From: Mantis religiosa
Lineage: Eukaryota > Arthropoda > Insecta > Mantodea > Mantidae
Assembly (NCBI GenBank): GCA_030765055.1
Contig: CM060953.1
Span: 106,191,685 to 106,255,684, forward strand
Direction: 5' to 3'
Length of the DNA: 64,000 bases
The notes beneath the pieces were generated by a model. It made no database searches, was not told the origin of the DNA, and worked only from the letters and a program-made list of their open reading frames with translations. This document shows positions 46,197 through 57,847 of the stretch, in pieces (the first letter of the stretch is position 1; each line of letters opens with the position of its first letter). The position numbers and the translations under genes are program-made.

Positions 46197-47113
46197 TTCG
46201 AGGACTTCATGAGGCAATTCCTACCAATTTTGGGTTGAGAAAAACAAATATGACAATAAACTTTTTAATTAGCTCTAGTTTATAAGATATACACAAGGTG
46301 GAAGCATTACATATTAACGAATTGAGAGAATATGATACATTTGAATTATATACATGCTAACAACAATGAAAGTGCATTTGATTTTTGTTAACTGGTAATT
46401 ACATGCTAAGAGTTCTAAATTGCTGCAAAAATACTTCGCACGATTTCATCGTCTCATAGCTTGCCTCTTATGATGGTGTTCCGCAGAATCCCTATATAAG
46501 GACCAACAGTAATCCGCAAGCACTACTTCATTCCAACGGCCCTGATATCTTTGTTCCATAAAAGAACTGTCCTGATGAAATCTCTCCTCATGTTCATCAC
46601 TAACAGCTCCACAACTAGCAGGGAAAAGGTCTAGGTCGGAGTGGAGGAAATGAATCTTAAGGGACATATTGCATCTAAGGTTACGGTATTTTTGCAGGAG
46701 CACTGTCACTAAATGCTTGTAGTTGTCATCTGTTTAGTTTTCTAAAAATCCATGAACAACACCCTTGAAGGCTTACCAAGCTTCCTTTCCTTTCCCCAAA
46801 AGAATTTGGTCAAATGCAGTATCCTTTAGAAGTTCTCTTAATTGTGTTCCCACAAAAATGCCTTCCTTAACTTTTGCATCACTTAATTTCTAAAATTTCT
46901 CCCTGATTGTGTTTTGTTATTTGACAGGTGTGCCAACTTCCCCAAAAAATTCCCCCAAATTTAAAATATTCACTCTAAAGAATAAAATGTCACTTTATTT
47001 TCAAAACAAGAGGCAATCTGTAACTTTTATGGTCACTTTTTAATTCAGAAAAGGGAAATACATATAAATTCATTACTTTTTAAGCCCAAAACATTTTCAT
47101 TGTTGCCCAGTGT
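46135..47113 (-). mobile_element. TIR-bounded DNA transposon remnant, superfamily unknown
   Basis: ACACTGGGCAA at 46135-46145 is repeated inverted at 47103-47113 (TTGCCCAGTGT), 979 bp apart. Inside lies coding sequence described separately. Next to the left TIR is an A run followed by (AT)n (about 46144-46197). AT-rich flanks (ATTTTAATT and TATTTAATT) may hide a target duplication but are not an exact match. Confidence 0.55.
46446..46900 (-). pseudogene. Repetitive-element protein of unknown function (SDEHxERFHQD type)
   Basis: Several frames on the minus strand line up in order: LSDAKVKEGIFVGTQLRELL, DTAFDQILLGKGKEAW, then (46446-46709) LQKYRNLRCNMSLKIHFLHS, AVSDEHEERFHQDSSFMEQR, YQGRWNEVVLADYCWSL. 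I recall closely similar stretches (MSLK.HFL.SHLD.FP...G..SDE.GERFHQD....E.RYQG.W...M..DYCW) as common in uncharacterised, high-copy arthropod and cnidarian proteins, but know no assigned function. The conserved His, Asp, Cys and Trp residues suggest a folded domain at the C-terminus of a transposase-like protein. It lies between matching terminal inverted repeats, which supports a DNA-transposon origin. Stops and frame changes make it a pseudogene. Confidence 0.55.
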
Positions 47114-49880
47114 TATTTAATTGTATATTACCTGTAATAGACTTTAACAACTTTTGTTTCATTAAAATAGTTAATAAATACGGAAGATGTGAATCATTTA
47201 GAAACACTTTTACACAATGAATCAGCTGTATCTCTAATGCTGTGCATTGTGCGCAGAAATTTTAATCTTGCAGCAAAAATATCGCTTCCTAAATTTCACT
47301 TAGAGGAAACAGACATGTAAATTCTATTTTCTCCCTAATTAAATTGGTCAACCTTTTGGCAGTTGGATATGCACTCCAGGTATGTAAATCATAAATATTT
47401 CCATGTAGTACACACTTCTGAAAATCGTCTGATTTGTTAGCACGCTTTTAGCTGCTCGATGTTTCCAAGGACTAAGTATGCGAACTTCTAATTTCGTGAA
47501 CTATTTGGCTTTAAAAATGTTCGTCTCAGAATGAGCACTCACGTGACAAGCTTGTTCAAACTTGCACTTTCGAAAATGTATTTGACAACTGTTTGAAAAA
47601 GGAATACACATGAAAAATAATATTTCCAGTGTCCTTATGTAAAATCTCGCGTCAGTACTAGGCACACTAGTACTAGGCTTGCTAAGCGACGTATGTACCA
47701 GCTTTGAAAAGCAAGCCTGCACTCTTAAAATATCACCACCACACTGAATGCAAAGTAAAAAAATGCAACTGCAGCATAGCACGTGTGTGTTTTTCTTCAC
47801 TGACGGTTAATGATTATTTTCTTTCTAGTCAGTCGTCTTATCTTTTCATATCTCCGAAACTGTCAGAAAAAAATAGCTCTGCGTCACAGGAAAAATAATT
47901 CTGTAATTAGTATCTTTTGAGCGCGCAAAGAAATTAATCGTAGAATTCAGCAAAGAGAGCCGGTCCGAGTGTTGAACTATACAACGTAGTACACACCTCA
48001 TTGTGCTAATCAGCCTTAAATCAGCTACGCCTAGCCTCGCCTTATGTTCATTCCTATTTTGCAGCTACCTTAAACATATATTAACTGCCTCTTTGCATCA
48101 TGCAGCCTGTTACTGTTCAGGTTGCCCAATCCATAACGTCGGAATACGTGTTCCAAAGGTCATTGATTCGGTAATGTCAATTTTTTCCTCGTATTTTTAA
48201 TACGTAAATTCTAATAGGTAGAGGTCACCTCAAGTATATGGTTTATGAAAGACCTATTATCTGAGAAGAGGCCCTAAATGGCCGTAAAATAGCAGCATGT
48301 GAAGTTATTTTACTCATTGAAGGAATTTTGGACAGTTTTTTCTTCACCGCTGTCAATTTTGCACTGGGATCGCAGGTCACCATATTGAGTAGTTCCTATA
48401 AACCTGCCGTAAAGAGTTGCATTTACTTTTATTTTATTTAAGTTCGTTCACTCCTTAAAGCACCTCTTAGTCAGACGTACAGCATACTGATATATTAAGT
48501 AGGAATTAAACTTTGTTAGAAAGAATAGAAATGAATTTCACTGATATGGTGAAATAACTCCAAAAAGAATGCATGCATTTACACAAGAATTAAAATATTG
48601 GAGAAAGTATTTAAAAAGCAACAAAACAAACAAAACAAAAATAAAAAAGACAGAAAGTAAATTAGACTAGAACTCGATTAACTTCCACTTAAAGACTAAT
48701 GTCATAAACATGGCGCCAGAGGGAATGTTCAGATCTGTCTCTTCAGTTTCCTGTGTTAAGTACCTACTCAAGTGATATTATTAGCAGTAGCGTATTGCCA
48801 CTTGAAAAACTTATAGCCGTAACTTACTCATTTGAACGAAGTCTGCTATCTCAAAATAATACATGATTGACATATCACTACTGCATAAAGAATGTTGGCA
48901 AAGATCATGAACCCCACGTATATGCAAAAGTTTGGGTTGAAAGACATTATGCTACACCTGATATTCACCAGTGTTGTTAAAAGATTTGTGACTTCGGAAA
49001 CTTGGTCCGAAGCAAGAGAGTGATAAACACCACATATTGTACACTTTGCTTACCTTGTAATAAATCCTCATCCAACATTTGCGAAGTAGATTGACAGATT
49101 GTAACGCCTCGAACCAGGTCCTATCCATTCTTCATACGCAAACTTACCACACATACTGCTTTTCTCAACACGACAGTTACTTTCCAATTGTTGGATTATT
49201 GCCAGGAATTTCTGCAGCAAAGCCATTACTTAAAAGGTACGGTATGTCATTGGGTCGTATTTCATTGATGGCACATGAAACGGGCAAAAGCGCGAGCGAC
49301 TCTTCGGAATCCCTTTACCTGCAGTGAATGTGGTATTCGCATGATGAATGCATGCTCATTAAGCTATGGTGGCAAGAAATTTACGGAACTAACAATTGCC
49401 AAATCATGGATGGTTTGACGTAGTCCTGTTCAGAAATTCCAAGCTCCATCGCCACACCACACTACATATTTCCTCTGTAAACTTTTGAAAAAAAAAAAGT
49501 GATTTATCAGTATTTTCAAAAGCTATGAACAACATCAAAACGATACTATCACTACTTGCACAGCAACATGAAAGCTCTGACAGAAATGAATCTGTCATTG
49601 GTGGGATGTGTGCAGATATTAGCATAAGAAAGACAGACTTCGAACATATATTGTGGAATGCTATGGGAAATCTGATTGCTTACGAGGAATACAGTAATCT
49701 TTGTTTCTGAAGAGAAGTAGCAGTTACGTATTGTATATATTGTGCGTACATATGTTCAAGTGATCACTCCATTACATTGTCAAACAATTCGATTTTAATG
49801 TGCCAATTAAAAATATGTAGTAATGAGTATAGTGCTCACCATGACCTCTAACTGTAACCCATATTTATCTCTATCTCTCA
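47114..49880. other. No gene seen
   Basis: AT-rich. ORFs up to 99 codons without recognisable domains. Confidence 0.5.
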
Positions 49881-49883
<3 letters not shown>

Positions 49884-49964
<81 letters not shown>

Positions 49965-49979
49965 GCGCGCGCGCGCGCG
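49884..49979. repeat. (GT)n then (GC)n tract
   Basis: About 79 bases of GT repeats followed, after AG, by about 15 bases of alternating GC: purine-pyrimidine alternation throughout. Confidence 0.95.
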
Positions 49980-50925
49980 AGTGAGTATAGTTTCAGATCT
50001 TTGGTGAGCCATTGCGAATTTTTACTCTAATTTTTTACATTAATATAATGTAATTTGATTGTTTTTATATCTAATGTTTACATTAATATCATATAAATAC
50101 TCGTGCAGATTACAAATTATAGCTAAACGGAATAAAAAATTATGGTGCATAGGGCCCATGTACAATATTCGGTTCTACTTGCTCCTCGCATCCATACATT
50201 CACTGATATGGACTATGAACTCTGCAATTTGAATTAGTACTAATATCCGCCTGAATAAGTAAAGTAATAGTGTAGAAAAATAAAGGAGAAGAATACAATA
50301 AAAGCAAATACAACATGGGTTCTAACATGTAAAAGATATCTAAAGAGTAGGGAAATATAATGAAAGTAAATATAGAGTCAAATCAAATGAAAAGCGAACG
50401 TAAGACACAGTTACCTATCTCAGTGTGTGTAAAATAATTTATAGTAAAAGGGAAAATAGATGCGAATCGAACGCTTTTAAGGGAAGGAAACTGAAAAGAG
50501 TGAAACTGAGCTACAGTGGTTAAGTGGAATTCCATTTAGTACAGCTGAGGACAAGAGAGATTACTTGTATGAGAAAAAAAACGTATAGATCCTCTATACA
50601 ATTGGACAACATATCCGATATCATTAGGGTGGAAGCAGAAGCGATCAGGCAGTAATGAGCTGTCAGTGGAGGCAAGTGAAACTCTCTAATATATCGAGTA
50701 AATGTGGATGAGAGAAACAGGACCGAAATCAATAGTATATTTAATAAGTCTCAAGCCTAGAAAACAGGCACGTGTTAAATAGAAAAGAGGAGTACCATAT
50801 AAAATTGTCTAGGACAGGAGCGATCTGGGAGACACAAGGAAGTTCGTTGCTATAAACTATGCCGTTCTACTCTTAATGTTTAACGCCCGCGTTCACTACA
50901 ACAACAACACAGGTGCTGACACTGA
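49980..50925. other. No gene seen
   Basis: AT-rich and purine-rich on the plus strand, no recognisable features. Confidence 0.5.
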
Positions 50926-50929
50926 TGAT

Positions 50930-51110
50930 ACATGAGATGAAGGAGCAACGGTGGAATGAAATGGTGGGGGAAACCGGAGATACCGGAGGAAACCGCCCCA
51001 GCGCCTTCTTTTCCACCACAAATGTCACTTTAGCCGTCACCTCGGATCGACGGCTTGATGAAAGCCAAGCGGTCTAAGCACCCAGGCACGGCGCGGCTAC
51101 ATACCGTTCT
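50930..51110 (-). repeat. Possible tRNA-like SINE fragment (family D)
   Basis: GC-richer block. On the minus strand GGTGCTTAGACCGCTTGGCT then CGTCGATCCGAGGTGACGGC resembles an A box and B box, followed by CGGTTTCCTCCGG..CGGTTTCC. Single copy here, boundaries approximate. Confidence 0.35.
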
Positions 51111-53005
51111 GCAAGAAATACGGCTCCACGAGACCGCGCTGAACTTATAATTCCATGTAGATAGAGATTCTAGTTATACCTAATGTGTGTAATTACGGCA
51201 TCTTTCACTGCTTAGATAATACAGTAGAAGCCCGAAATAACGTGGTTGTTGGAGAACATCATTTATCTCCGCTTTATAACCTTGCCACGGTATATAAGGA
51301 TGTAACACTGGAAGGAGCAGATTATCAGGCTTTACCGGGTACCCCGTATGGCTTGCGGGCACCCGAGGTAGCAAAGGAGTTAATTCTTACAGCAGCATAA
51401 GCTACAATTCAAATCTCCAAAAGAGCTGTATGGCTACAAAATTTACCCCACTTTAGAAAATAAAGCACCAGGGTTTAAGCAAAAAAGCGGTTTGTCATCC
51501 TGTACAAAATTAAAGAGTAGCAAAAAGCTACCTCAACTAATACCCTCAACAAAATATACCACATCATCCTGTAACCATCAAAATTATCAACCTGCGGTCA
51601 GACCCAAAACCTAGGTGGGTACGCAGCAAAAACCTTCTGGCTGTTAACAGCCTGTCAGTATATGACTTGAACTTGGGGCAGACAAATCAATCCTGCCCAA
51701 TTGGAGGAGGGAAAATAGTAAACTGCAGAATAGTATTAAACTCCGGTATATAAAGTAAATATATTTCAATACTTTTAAAATCACTCACCAGTTATGCTGG
51801 AAGATGTACTCCAGCATGAGATCGATCTTGATTTCTGTTCCACTTTACATACTTTACACCTACCTAGTTTTTCTTTGTTTTAAAATAGCAGTAAGTTTTG
51901 CTTGAAGTAGTGATGCGCTACGTGTTCTCTCCGCATATTGTGGCAAGATGAAGAACATGAATGCTGTTTGACTCAAGTTGTCTGTCCCTTCACAGAATTA
52001 TATTTTAAAATTCAGAATGTTTTCTTTCGCCTCCACGTCAATTTTACGACCGTCATCTTGTTTTTCATTGCCACTTTTGTTGTGGAAAGCATTAAGCGAA
52101 TTGCTATGTCATGTTCATATGCCACTCAGATATCATACTGGCTAGAAATACGGCACAGTCCATGCAGAAAAATGTTGGCTGATTTAGATGTGTAAATCTG
52201 CACGTATTAACACAATCACAATTGGAGACTTTGTTGATGAAACTATTTAATGTATTCAATATTTTATAGACTCTCCTCACCCGAGACGTTTAGAATGAAT
52301 GTCGTGTTTTTATAAGCATTTTCCCTTGGTTTTAAAGTAGTTTCATTTAAAATCTAGTTCGCTCACTATTCTGTTTAAGGATAACTTACTGCTCTGAATG
52401 TTAACGATTTCTCTTTAAACAATAAGTAATTTAGTTATTGTAGTAGCACCTTTTTCCTTAACATAAAAATTTGGAAACCTTCTTCTGACGACACACTTGT
52501 CGATGTCACTTAGAACTATTACTCGTTTTCGAACGCTATGCTTTTTACCGGGAGTTTCAAAGATATGCTCTGATTTTCATTTTGTTTCTGTTCTTTAACA
52601 ACTCTTTTACTGATTTTTCTCAAACTGATACGCAAGTTAGATTTTTAAAAACAAAAATCTTCTCATTTAACCAGTTCTTTGCCTTTAGCTTCTTTCTTCA
52701 TACTTAAGCTTTTAGCTTCATGTATGTATGTACGTACATGCATCTGAAACATTTTCTCAACTCTGACTGATGTTTCGGATCAGAAGTTACAAAGTACACT
52801 CATAGCATAATTAATTCGCAACAAATTCGCTCTGCCCACTACTAATTTTTAGTTATGTCTTTAATAGCATGCTGCAAAAAGTGCAATTGTGAATTAGCAA
52901 GGATTGTGCCTAAGATGCAGATGTTACTTCAGTCGCCCTCCCTCCCCACGTGCAGTGCGTCATTTTATTCAGCTGCTGAATAAAGATAAAGCGAAGAACG
53001 GTGGT
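51111..53005. other. No gene seen
   Basis: Overlapping 64- and 71-codon ORFs at 51180-51400 are on opposite strands and neither has a recognisable domain. The rest is AT-rich. Confidence 0.45.
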
Positions 53006-53009
53006 ATCA

Positions 53010-53095
53010 TTCACTAGAATGTCAAGGCCAGTGTGTGGGAGGTCCCGAGTTCGAATGTCGGTCAGGATCACCTGGATAAGGCTTTGTCTTATTAT
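53010..53095 (+). repeat. SINE family A fragment (rightward)
   Basis: GTGGGAGGTCCCGAGTTCGA then TGTCGGTCAGG..CACCTGGATAAGGC, the B-box and core of SINE A; the 3' half is absent. Confidence 0.6.
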
Positions 53096-53815
53096 TAAAA
53101 TAGTTTTCAAAACTTACACTATTACTTCTGTACACATTTATTGTTATATATCCCCCGTTTATCCAAAGAAATGTTTCTTTTGTGTACTGTTGTGGCACTG
53201 CTCCTTACTTATTAGCTTAACACCACCCTCTCATAGCGACACCACATCCTTCCGCTACCACCTGTGATATGACTTTCTTGAAAATTAACTAAATAGTAGC
53301 ATTACTTACTGCATATGCTTAACAAACCTTACGAAGCATTATAACCTGAAGTGCATTTCATAACTGCAAACTGATAAATTGTTACTCTGTAAAAAACATA
53401 AATATGTAACATCTACCTAAATAATATAAGCCATAATCCATTGATAGTTTATGAAGGCACGTGTGAAATGCTTAAACATTCTTTCTTATTTATTGATGTA
53501 TCCTATCATAAAATTCCCAAACTAAATAACATATTTTCCTTTACTTCCCATTAGGAACCTTTAACCTATGTATTAATTAGGAACAGTTTATAAATTTATA
53601 TAAAGCGAAGTCTTAAATGTACTTATTTACATCACAAACCTCTGCTCTTCACCAGAAATTAATGTTTCGTTTGGTCTTTCTCTACCTACGTAAGTTTTAA
53701 ACCACAACATGATATAACACATGTTGGAACGTAAAACTGAATCACTCCGCAAGCCTAAGAAGAAAGTAACAAAAAAGTAACAGCTAGTTTCGTGTCGTTA
53801 ATGTACATTACTCAA

Positions 53816-54023
53816 TTTTTTTTTAATTTACGTCCTCCAATATTGAGTCATATTGGACGAAGAGTGAAATGGCTGAAATGGTGCTAAAATGAGCCTAGGG
53901 TCCATAGAGCTTAGAGTTATCCGACATTCCTCTTTCAGGATAAGGGAAAACCCCGGAAAGAAATCCTTATCCAGGTAACTTACTCTGATCGAGATTCGAA
54001 CTCGGGACTTCTTGAAGGTGAGG
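53816..54023 (-). mobile_element. SINE family A (leftward)
   Basis: T run, reverse of GGAGGACGTAAATT, CTAAGCTCTATGGACCC, GGATAAGG, CCGAGTTCGAATCTCG, ending within the tRNA-like head at GTGAGGTGACAAG. It forms an inverted pair with the next SINE, 82 bases away. Confidence 0.75.
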
Positions 54024-54105
54024 TGACAAGCATCAATGCAATTAATTAACCATATTATTGCGGATACTCCATCATATCAACATACATTAACTAACCTTTT
54101 CAAGT

Positions 54106-54351
54106 CCGCCTCGGTAGCGTAGATGGTGGCACGTCTACCTCACGTTCAAGAGGTCTCCAGTTCGAATCTCGGTCAGGGTGAGTTACCTGGATAAGGTTTT
54201 TCCGGGATTTTCCCTTATCCTTCAAGATGAATGTCGGCTAATTCTAAGCTCCAGGGACCCTGGACTCATTTTAGCATCATTTTACTCAATTCATTCACCG
54301 TCCGATAGGACTTAATGTTGGAGGACGTAAGTAAGAAAGAAAACAAAAAAT
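54106..54351 (+). mobile_element. SINE family A (rightward, full length)
   Basis: CCGCCTCGGTAGCGTAGATG head, CCAGTTCGAATCTCGGTCAG B box, GTTACCTGGATAAGG, CCCTTATCCTTCAAGATGAA, GGACTCATTTTAGC, GGAGGACGTAAG and an A-rich tail (about 54330-54351). The best full-length copy in this orientation. Confidence 0.82.
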
Positions 54352-54589
54352 CAATGAGGATACTTCATCGTAATTAATACGTATTTAACTGTTTTCCCCT
54401 AGAATTTACATCTCATTTTGGCTGAACCTTTTAACATTTAGTGCTTATCCACGCATTTACATATTAAAACAGAAGCGGTTCTTCCTTGATGCGTTTGAAC
54501 CGTTGAGCAATCTACTTGCTTTTGAATAACCTACTAGTCTATGTTTTGTGTTCTAGAATTTAGTTTTCAATGATAAAAATTCTCCAAAT

Positions 54590-54870
54590 TATATTTTGAA
54601 ATGGAGCCGCTCTCTTGGCGACCGCGCGTCGAAAATGCAGCCAGGTTACCTACCACTAGTGATTCGTGACTAAAAGGCCGAGGTGACCATAACGCTAGCG
54701 GTGAGTATGGAGCGGGAAGATGAGGCAGAGTGCATCGCGGATAACCATGGCTACGGATTCGATTCATAGAAGTCGTATATTCCGCACCAACTTGTGTAGC
54801 CAACATAATACAGGACCTTCTTCCTACTTTTTCATTTATTTGAAAAGAAATTTGTTGGTACAAGTGGCAA
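54590..54870. other. GC-richer stretch of unknown nature
   Basis: Noticeably less AT-rich than its surroundings and ends upstream of the broken frame at 55013. No tRNA-like boxes or domains are convincing. It could be an old promoter or repeat. Confidence 0.25.
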
Positions 54871-55012
54871 CTCGCTCGAAGCGTGTCCCGTGTGTCATGT
54901 GCTACTGTTTATTATCAGTTTGCATCCTGTGTAGAAACGTTATTTTTTATGTGATCAGTGATTATTTTCTGATGTGTGAAGTGTTTAATTTTTCATATTT
55001 AAGGGAGTTACA

Positions 55013-55346
55013 ATGAATCTAACACCCGACTTGGTGTGTCTCCAAACAACATATTCTTTATGGAAAGATGATGACAATCGCGTCGTGGTAAATGTCAGTA
55101 CGCCAACGCCAGAGTTATGTTTAGAAAAACTTTGCGGTGGAACATCTTCAGAGTAGACCAGGAAATTTAAGACTCTTTGGTTTGAGGAAAAAGACTATGC
55201 CGGTTTGAAGGAGCTCAGAAATAATACTAGCAGAATTTCAGACTCTCTTCGGGAAACCTCGCTCTATATATTGTAAAATACAATGAGAAGCCTAAGGTTT
55301 ACAGGCTGTTCATGCAATATCCCATTAGGGAAGTAGACAAGAAATG
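55013..55346 (+). pseudogene. Unrecognised broken coding sequence
   Basis: An ATG at 55013 opens 47 codons (MNLTPDLVCLQTTYSLWKDD then NRVVVNVSTPTPELCLEKLC) to a TAG at 55154. The same frame then continues open for 38 more codons (FKTLWFEEKDYAGLKELRNN, ISDSLRETSLYI). After a one-base shift comes KPKVYRLFMQYPIREVDKK and a stop near 55346. The three blocks have balanced, protein-like composition unlike random AT-rich frames. I do not recognise the family. It could be the first exon of a decayed gene or a retroposed copy; no domain, splice site or TE hallmark settles it. Confidence 0.35.
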
Positions 55347-55816
55347 ACATTTTGTGGACATCATGAAAGCGAGTACTCTTTAAATAAAGGTAATTTTAAA
55401 GAACTTTAGGATTCATATTCAGAGGGAAGCCCATCGAAATTCAAAACCACTATTCCACTAAAGCCGCTTATGCGATGCTGATTTTGCGAATTTGGGGTAT
55501 CCTATGTTCCGAGTCACCTAATAAATTAACCAAGAGCCGCACCTGTATTAAACCAAAACAACATTTACTTAAAGTACAAATACTTGAACACAGATGAGGT
55601 GTTTGACCTCCAACTCTGTTGCGTTATTCAGTTATGATGTTACACATTAACTGAAGCATTTACCGCCAAATTACTGCTGCGTATAACTGATATGATGGAA
55701 TATCTTTACTAACAGCTTGTCACGTTATCTTCTTTGATTAAAAAATGTTCTATTAATCGAAACGCTGAATCGTGATTTCTACATTAATCCACATAGTGCA
55801 CATCTCCAAAATACCT

Positions 55817-56063
55817 GGCTCGGAAGCCTAAATGGTAGCGTGTCTGCCTCACGTCCAAGAGGTCCCGAGTTTTTATCTCGGTTAGGGTGAATTACCTGGA
55901 TAAGGTTTCTTCCGGACTTTGAACTTACCCTAAAACACGAATGTCGGGTAGCTCAAAGCTCCATGGATCCCGGACTCATTTGAGCAACATTTCACCCATT
56001 TTATTCATCGTCCGATATGACAACGTTGGGGGACATAAATTACAAAATAAATAAATAAATAAT
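55817..56063 (+). mobile_element. SINE family A (rightward, full length)
   Basis: TGGCTCGGAAGCC head, TGGTAGCGTGTCTGCCTCAC (A-box region), CCCGAGTTTTTATCTCGG (degenerate B box), TACCTGGATAAGG, GGACTCATTTGAGC, CGTCCGATATGAC, GGGGGACATAAATTAC and an (AAAT)n tail. The damaged B box means it can no longer promote its own transcription. Confidence 0.82.
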
Positions 56064-56935
56064 GTCCAAAACAGCCATTTTACATTATATTTTTGTCCAT
56101 CTTGCCAGTTTAAAAGTCCTTCTGACTTCTACAAAAGAGTATTCTGCAATTAACATAGACAGGTCCCAATACTGTTATTTCTTCTTTAGAGAAACATTAA
56201 AACGCTAATGGACACCCAAGATGTATGAAATCAGGCAATATTGGTCATCGTAAGCGTCCAATTTCTGCTAACGGTCTATGAATGTACGAGATAGGATTAT
56301 TCTTTTAAATGTAAGTGGAACATATATGCAGAAATTGTCCTGTTGGCAGGCACAATACAAACAGGCGAATACAATTAAGATATAGTGAAATGAAATGACT
56401 GAAATGTTACAGCCTTAGAATTCCATTTACGGCCAAAAAGTAAAAGAAAATAATAGTAAATAAATAAAATAAAAGCATGGTAGTTACATAGCTTTCATTA
56501 CAAACCCTTATGCAGGATACTGAAAATTGTTTTCCCTTCATATTAATTGATATAATTGTATAATTAGATGACTTTCAAACTCCAATCTCTGTGTGAGACC
56601 AGATGTATCAAGGAACAACCACTTGAGATTGGGTAAATAATAAGCACAACTCCCAGCCCACTTCGCCCCACATTGAGTTTATAGAGTGTCGTATAGCTAA
56701 AGCTATACTTGTGGTCGGATATGATGAATGGCAATTCATATGCTTTTCAATGACTGATTGATAGCAAATACATACATACATTCGCTCACTTACATTAGCC
56801 AGAGTACCTTTGAGTCGTTGTTTCTTTTTTAATTCAAGTTAACTTTGTTAATAAATAAATTTTAGTTTTGAAAATATTAAGCATAATAAAATTAATTTGA
56901 AACATGTACTCAGGAGGCCTTCCAGCGATGGTTCC
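56064..56935. other. No gene seen
   Basis: AT-rich. May include the decayed 3' end of the LINE that begins to be readable near 56940. Confidence 0.4.
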
Positions 56936-57610
56936 GAAGTGCTATGGAAGTACTGATTTTCAAAGTCTTAGGTAGGTTTGTCTTTTACTTTTCAATCTTC
57001 TTATTGGAGGATTTTGAGGGTAATTACCTGAAACTCGCTGAATTAGATGATGAGGATGTCTGTTGAAGGTGCTCTGTAGTCTACTGTTGCTCTTGCGGAG
57101 GACTTCGCTGACCTCCCGAATTCTTAAAGTCCTCATACCAAGGTGCAGCAGTCTTCAGTCTGAGATATCTGTTTTGGATAAACCGTATTTTTCTATTTGT
57201 AAATAGCAGCAAAACCCCATATAGAATAAATACCCATACTGCCATATAGGTCTAATCAACGGCACGTAGGTCATTCTCTTTTATTGCATAGCTAACAGAG
57301 ATCTTTGTGAAATGGAATATTTTAATTGTCTAATATGATGTCTGCATCCCTTGGTAATTTCATACAGATACTGGTTCCACCTAGAATCCAAAGTTAAGCC
57401 TCCTGCTTTGTAGGAATTGCAACTCCATTCATTTATATCGGTTGATTCATTGTATCCCTGTTGAGGGTGTACACAACCAGCTTTATTTTAAAGGGTTCAT
57501 CAGAACTCTCCATCTTCTGCACCAATTATGAATTTGCAGGTCAGCTGTCTCTTCCTAGTTACCTCTGCTGAGTATTGCTATGTCATCGGCAAACAGAGGT
57601 ATTGTTAATA

Positions 57611-57847
57611 ATACAATTGGTTGTTTCCGGGCTGTTTTGCCGTGGTCTGTTGGAGTAAGAACCAAACGTTTCGTCCACAACTACGGCAGACATCATCAGT
57701 GGCGCAGTCGAAGCTTTCTTGCAGAGAGTTTGTCTGCCGTAGTTGTGGAGAAAACGTTTGGTTCTTACTCCAACAGACCACGGCAAAACAGCCCGGAAAC
57801 AACCAATTGTATTATGGACTCCGGCCGTGAAAGCTTACGTTCTCTCA
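57611..57847. mobile_element. Small Penelope inverted pair with 16-bp target duplication
   Basis: Flanked by AGAGGTATTGTTAATA at 57595-57610 and 57848-57863. Left half (57611 to about 57712) and right half (about 57728-57830) are inverted copies of a Penelope terminal repeat (TTTCCGGGCTGTTTTGCCGT and its complement), with only a short unpaired centre and no coding region. The tail GGACTCCGGCCGTGAAAGCT is found only at the right end. Overlapping ORFs in all frames here are palindrome artefacts. Confidence 0.88.
57660..57705 (-). ncRNA. Hammerhead-like core in small Penelope insertion
   Basis: Minus strand: GCCA, CTGATGA (57699-57693), one T, GTCT...TGGAC (stem II, one wobble), GAAAC, GTT, then TGGT. 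GCCA and TGGT could form stem I (three Watson-Crick pairs and one wobble), and ACGT is self-complementary as in copy B. The opposite arm has lost CTGATGA and has GAGAAAACG in place of GACGAAACG. Confidence 0.4.

Noticed and set aside
51185..51400. 71-codon ORF with GEHHLSPLYNLATVYKDV
   Set aside because: Looked protein-like, but the opposite strand is equally open and no domain or repeat context supports it.
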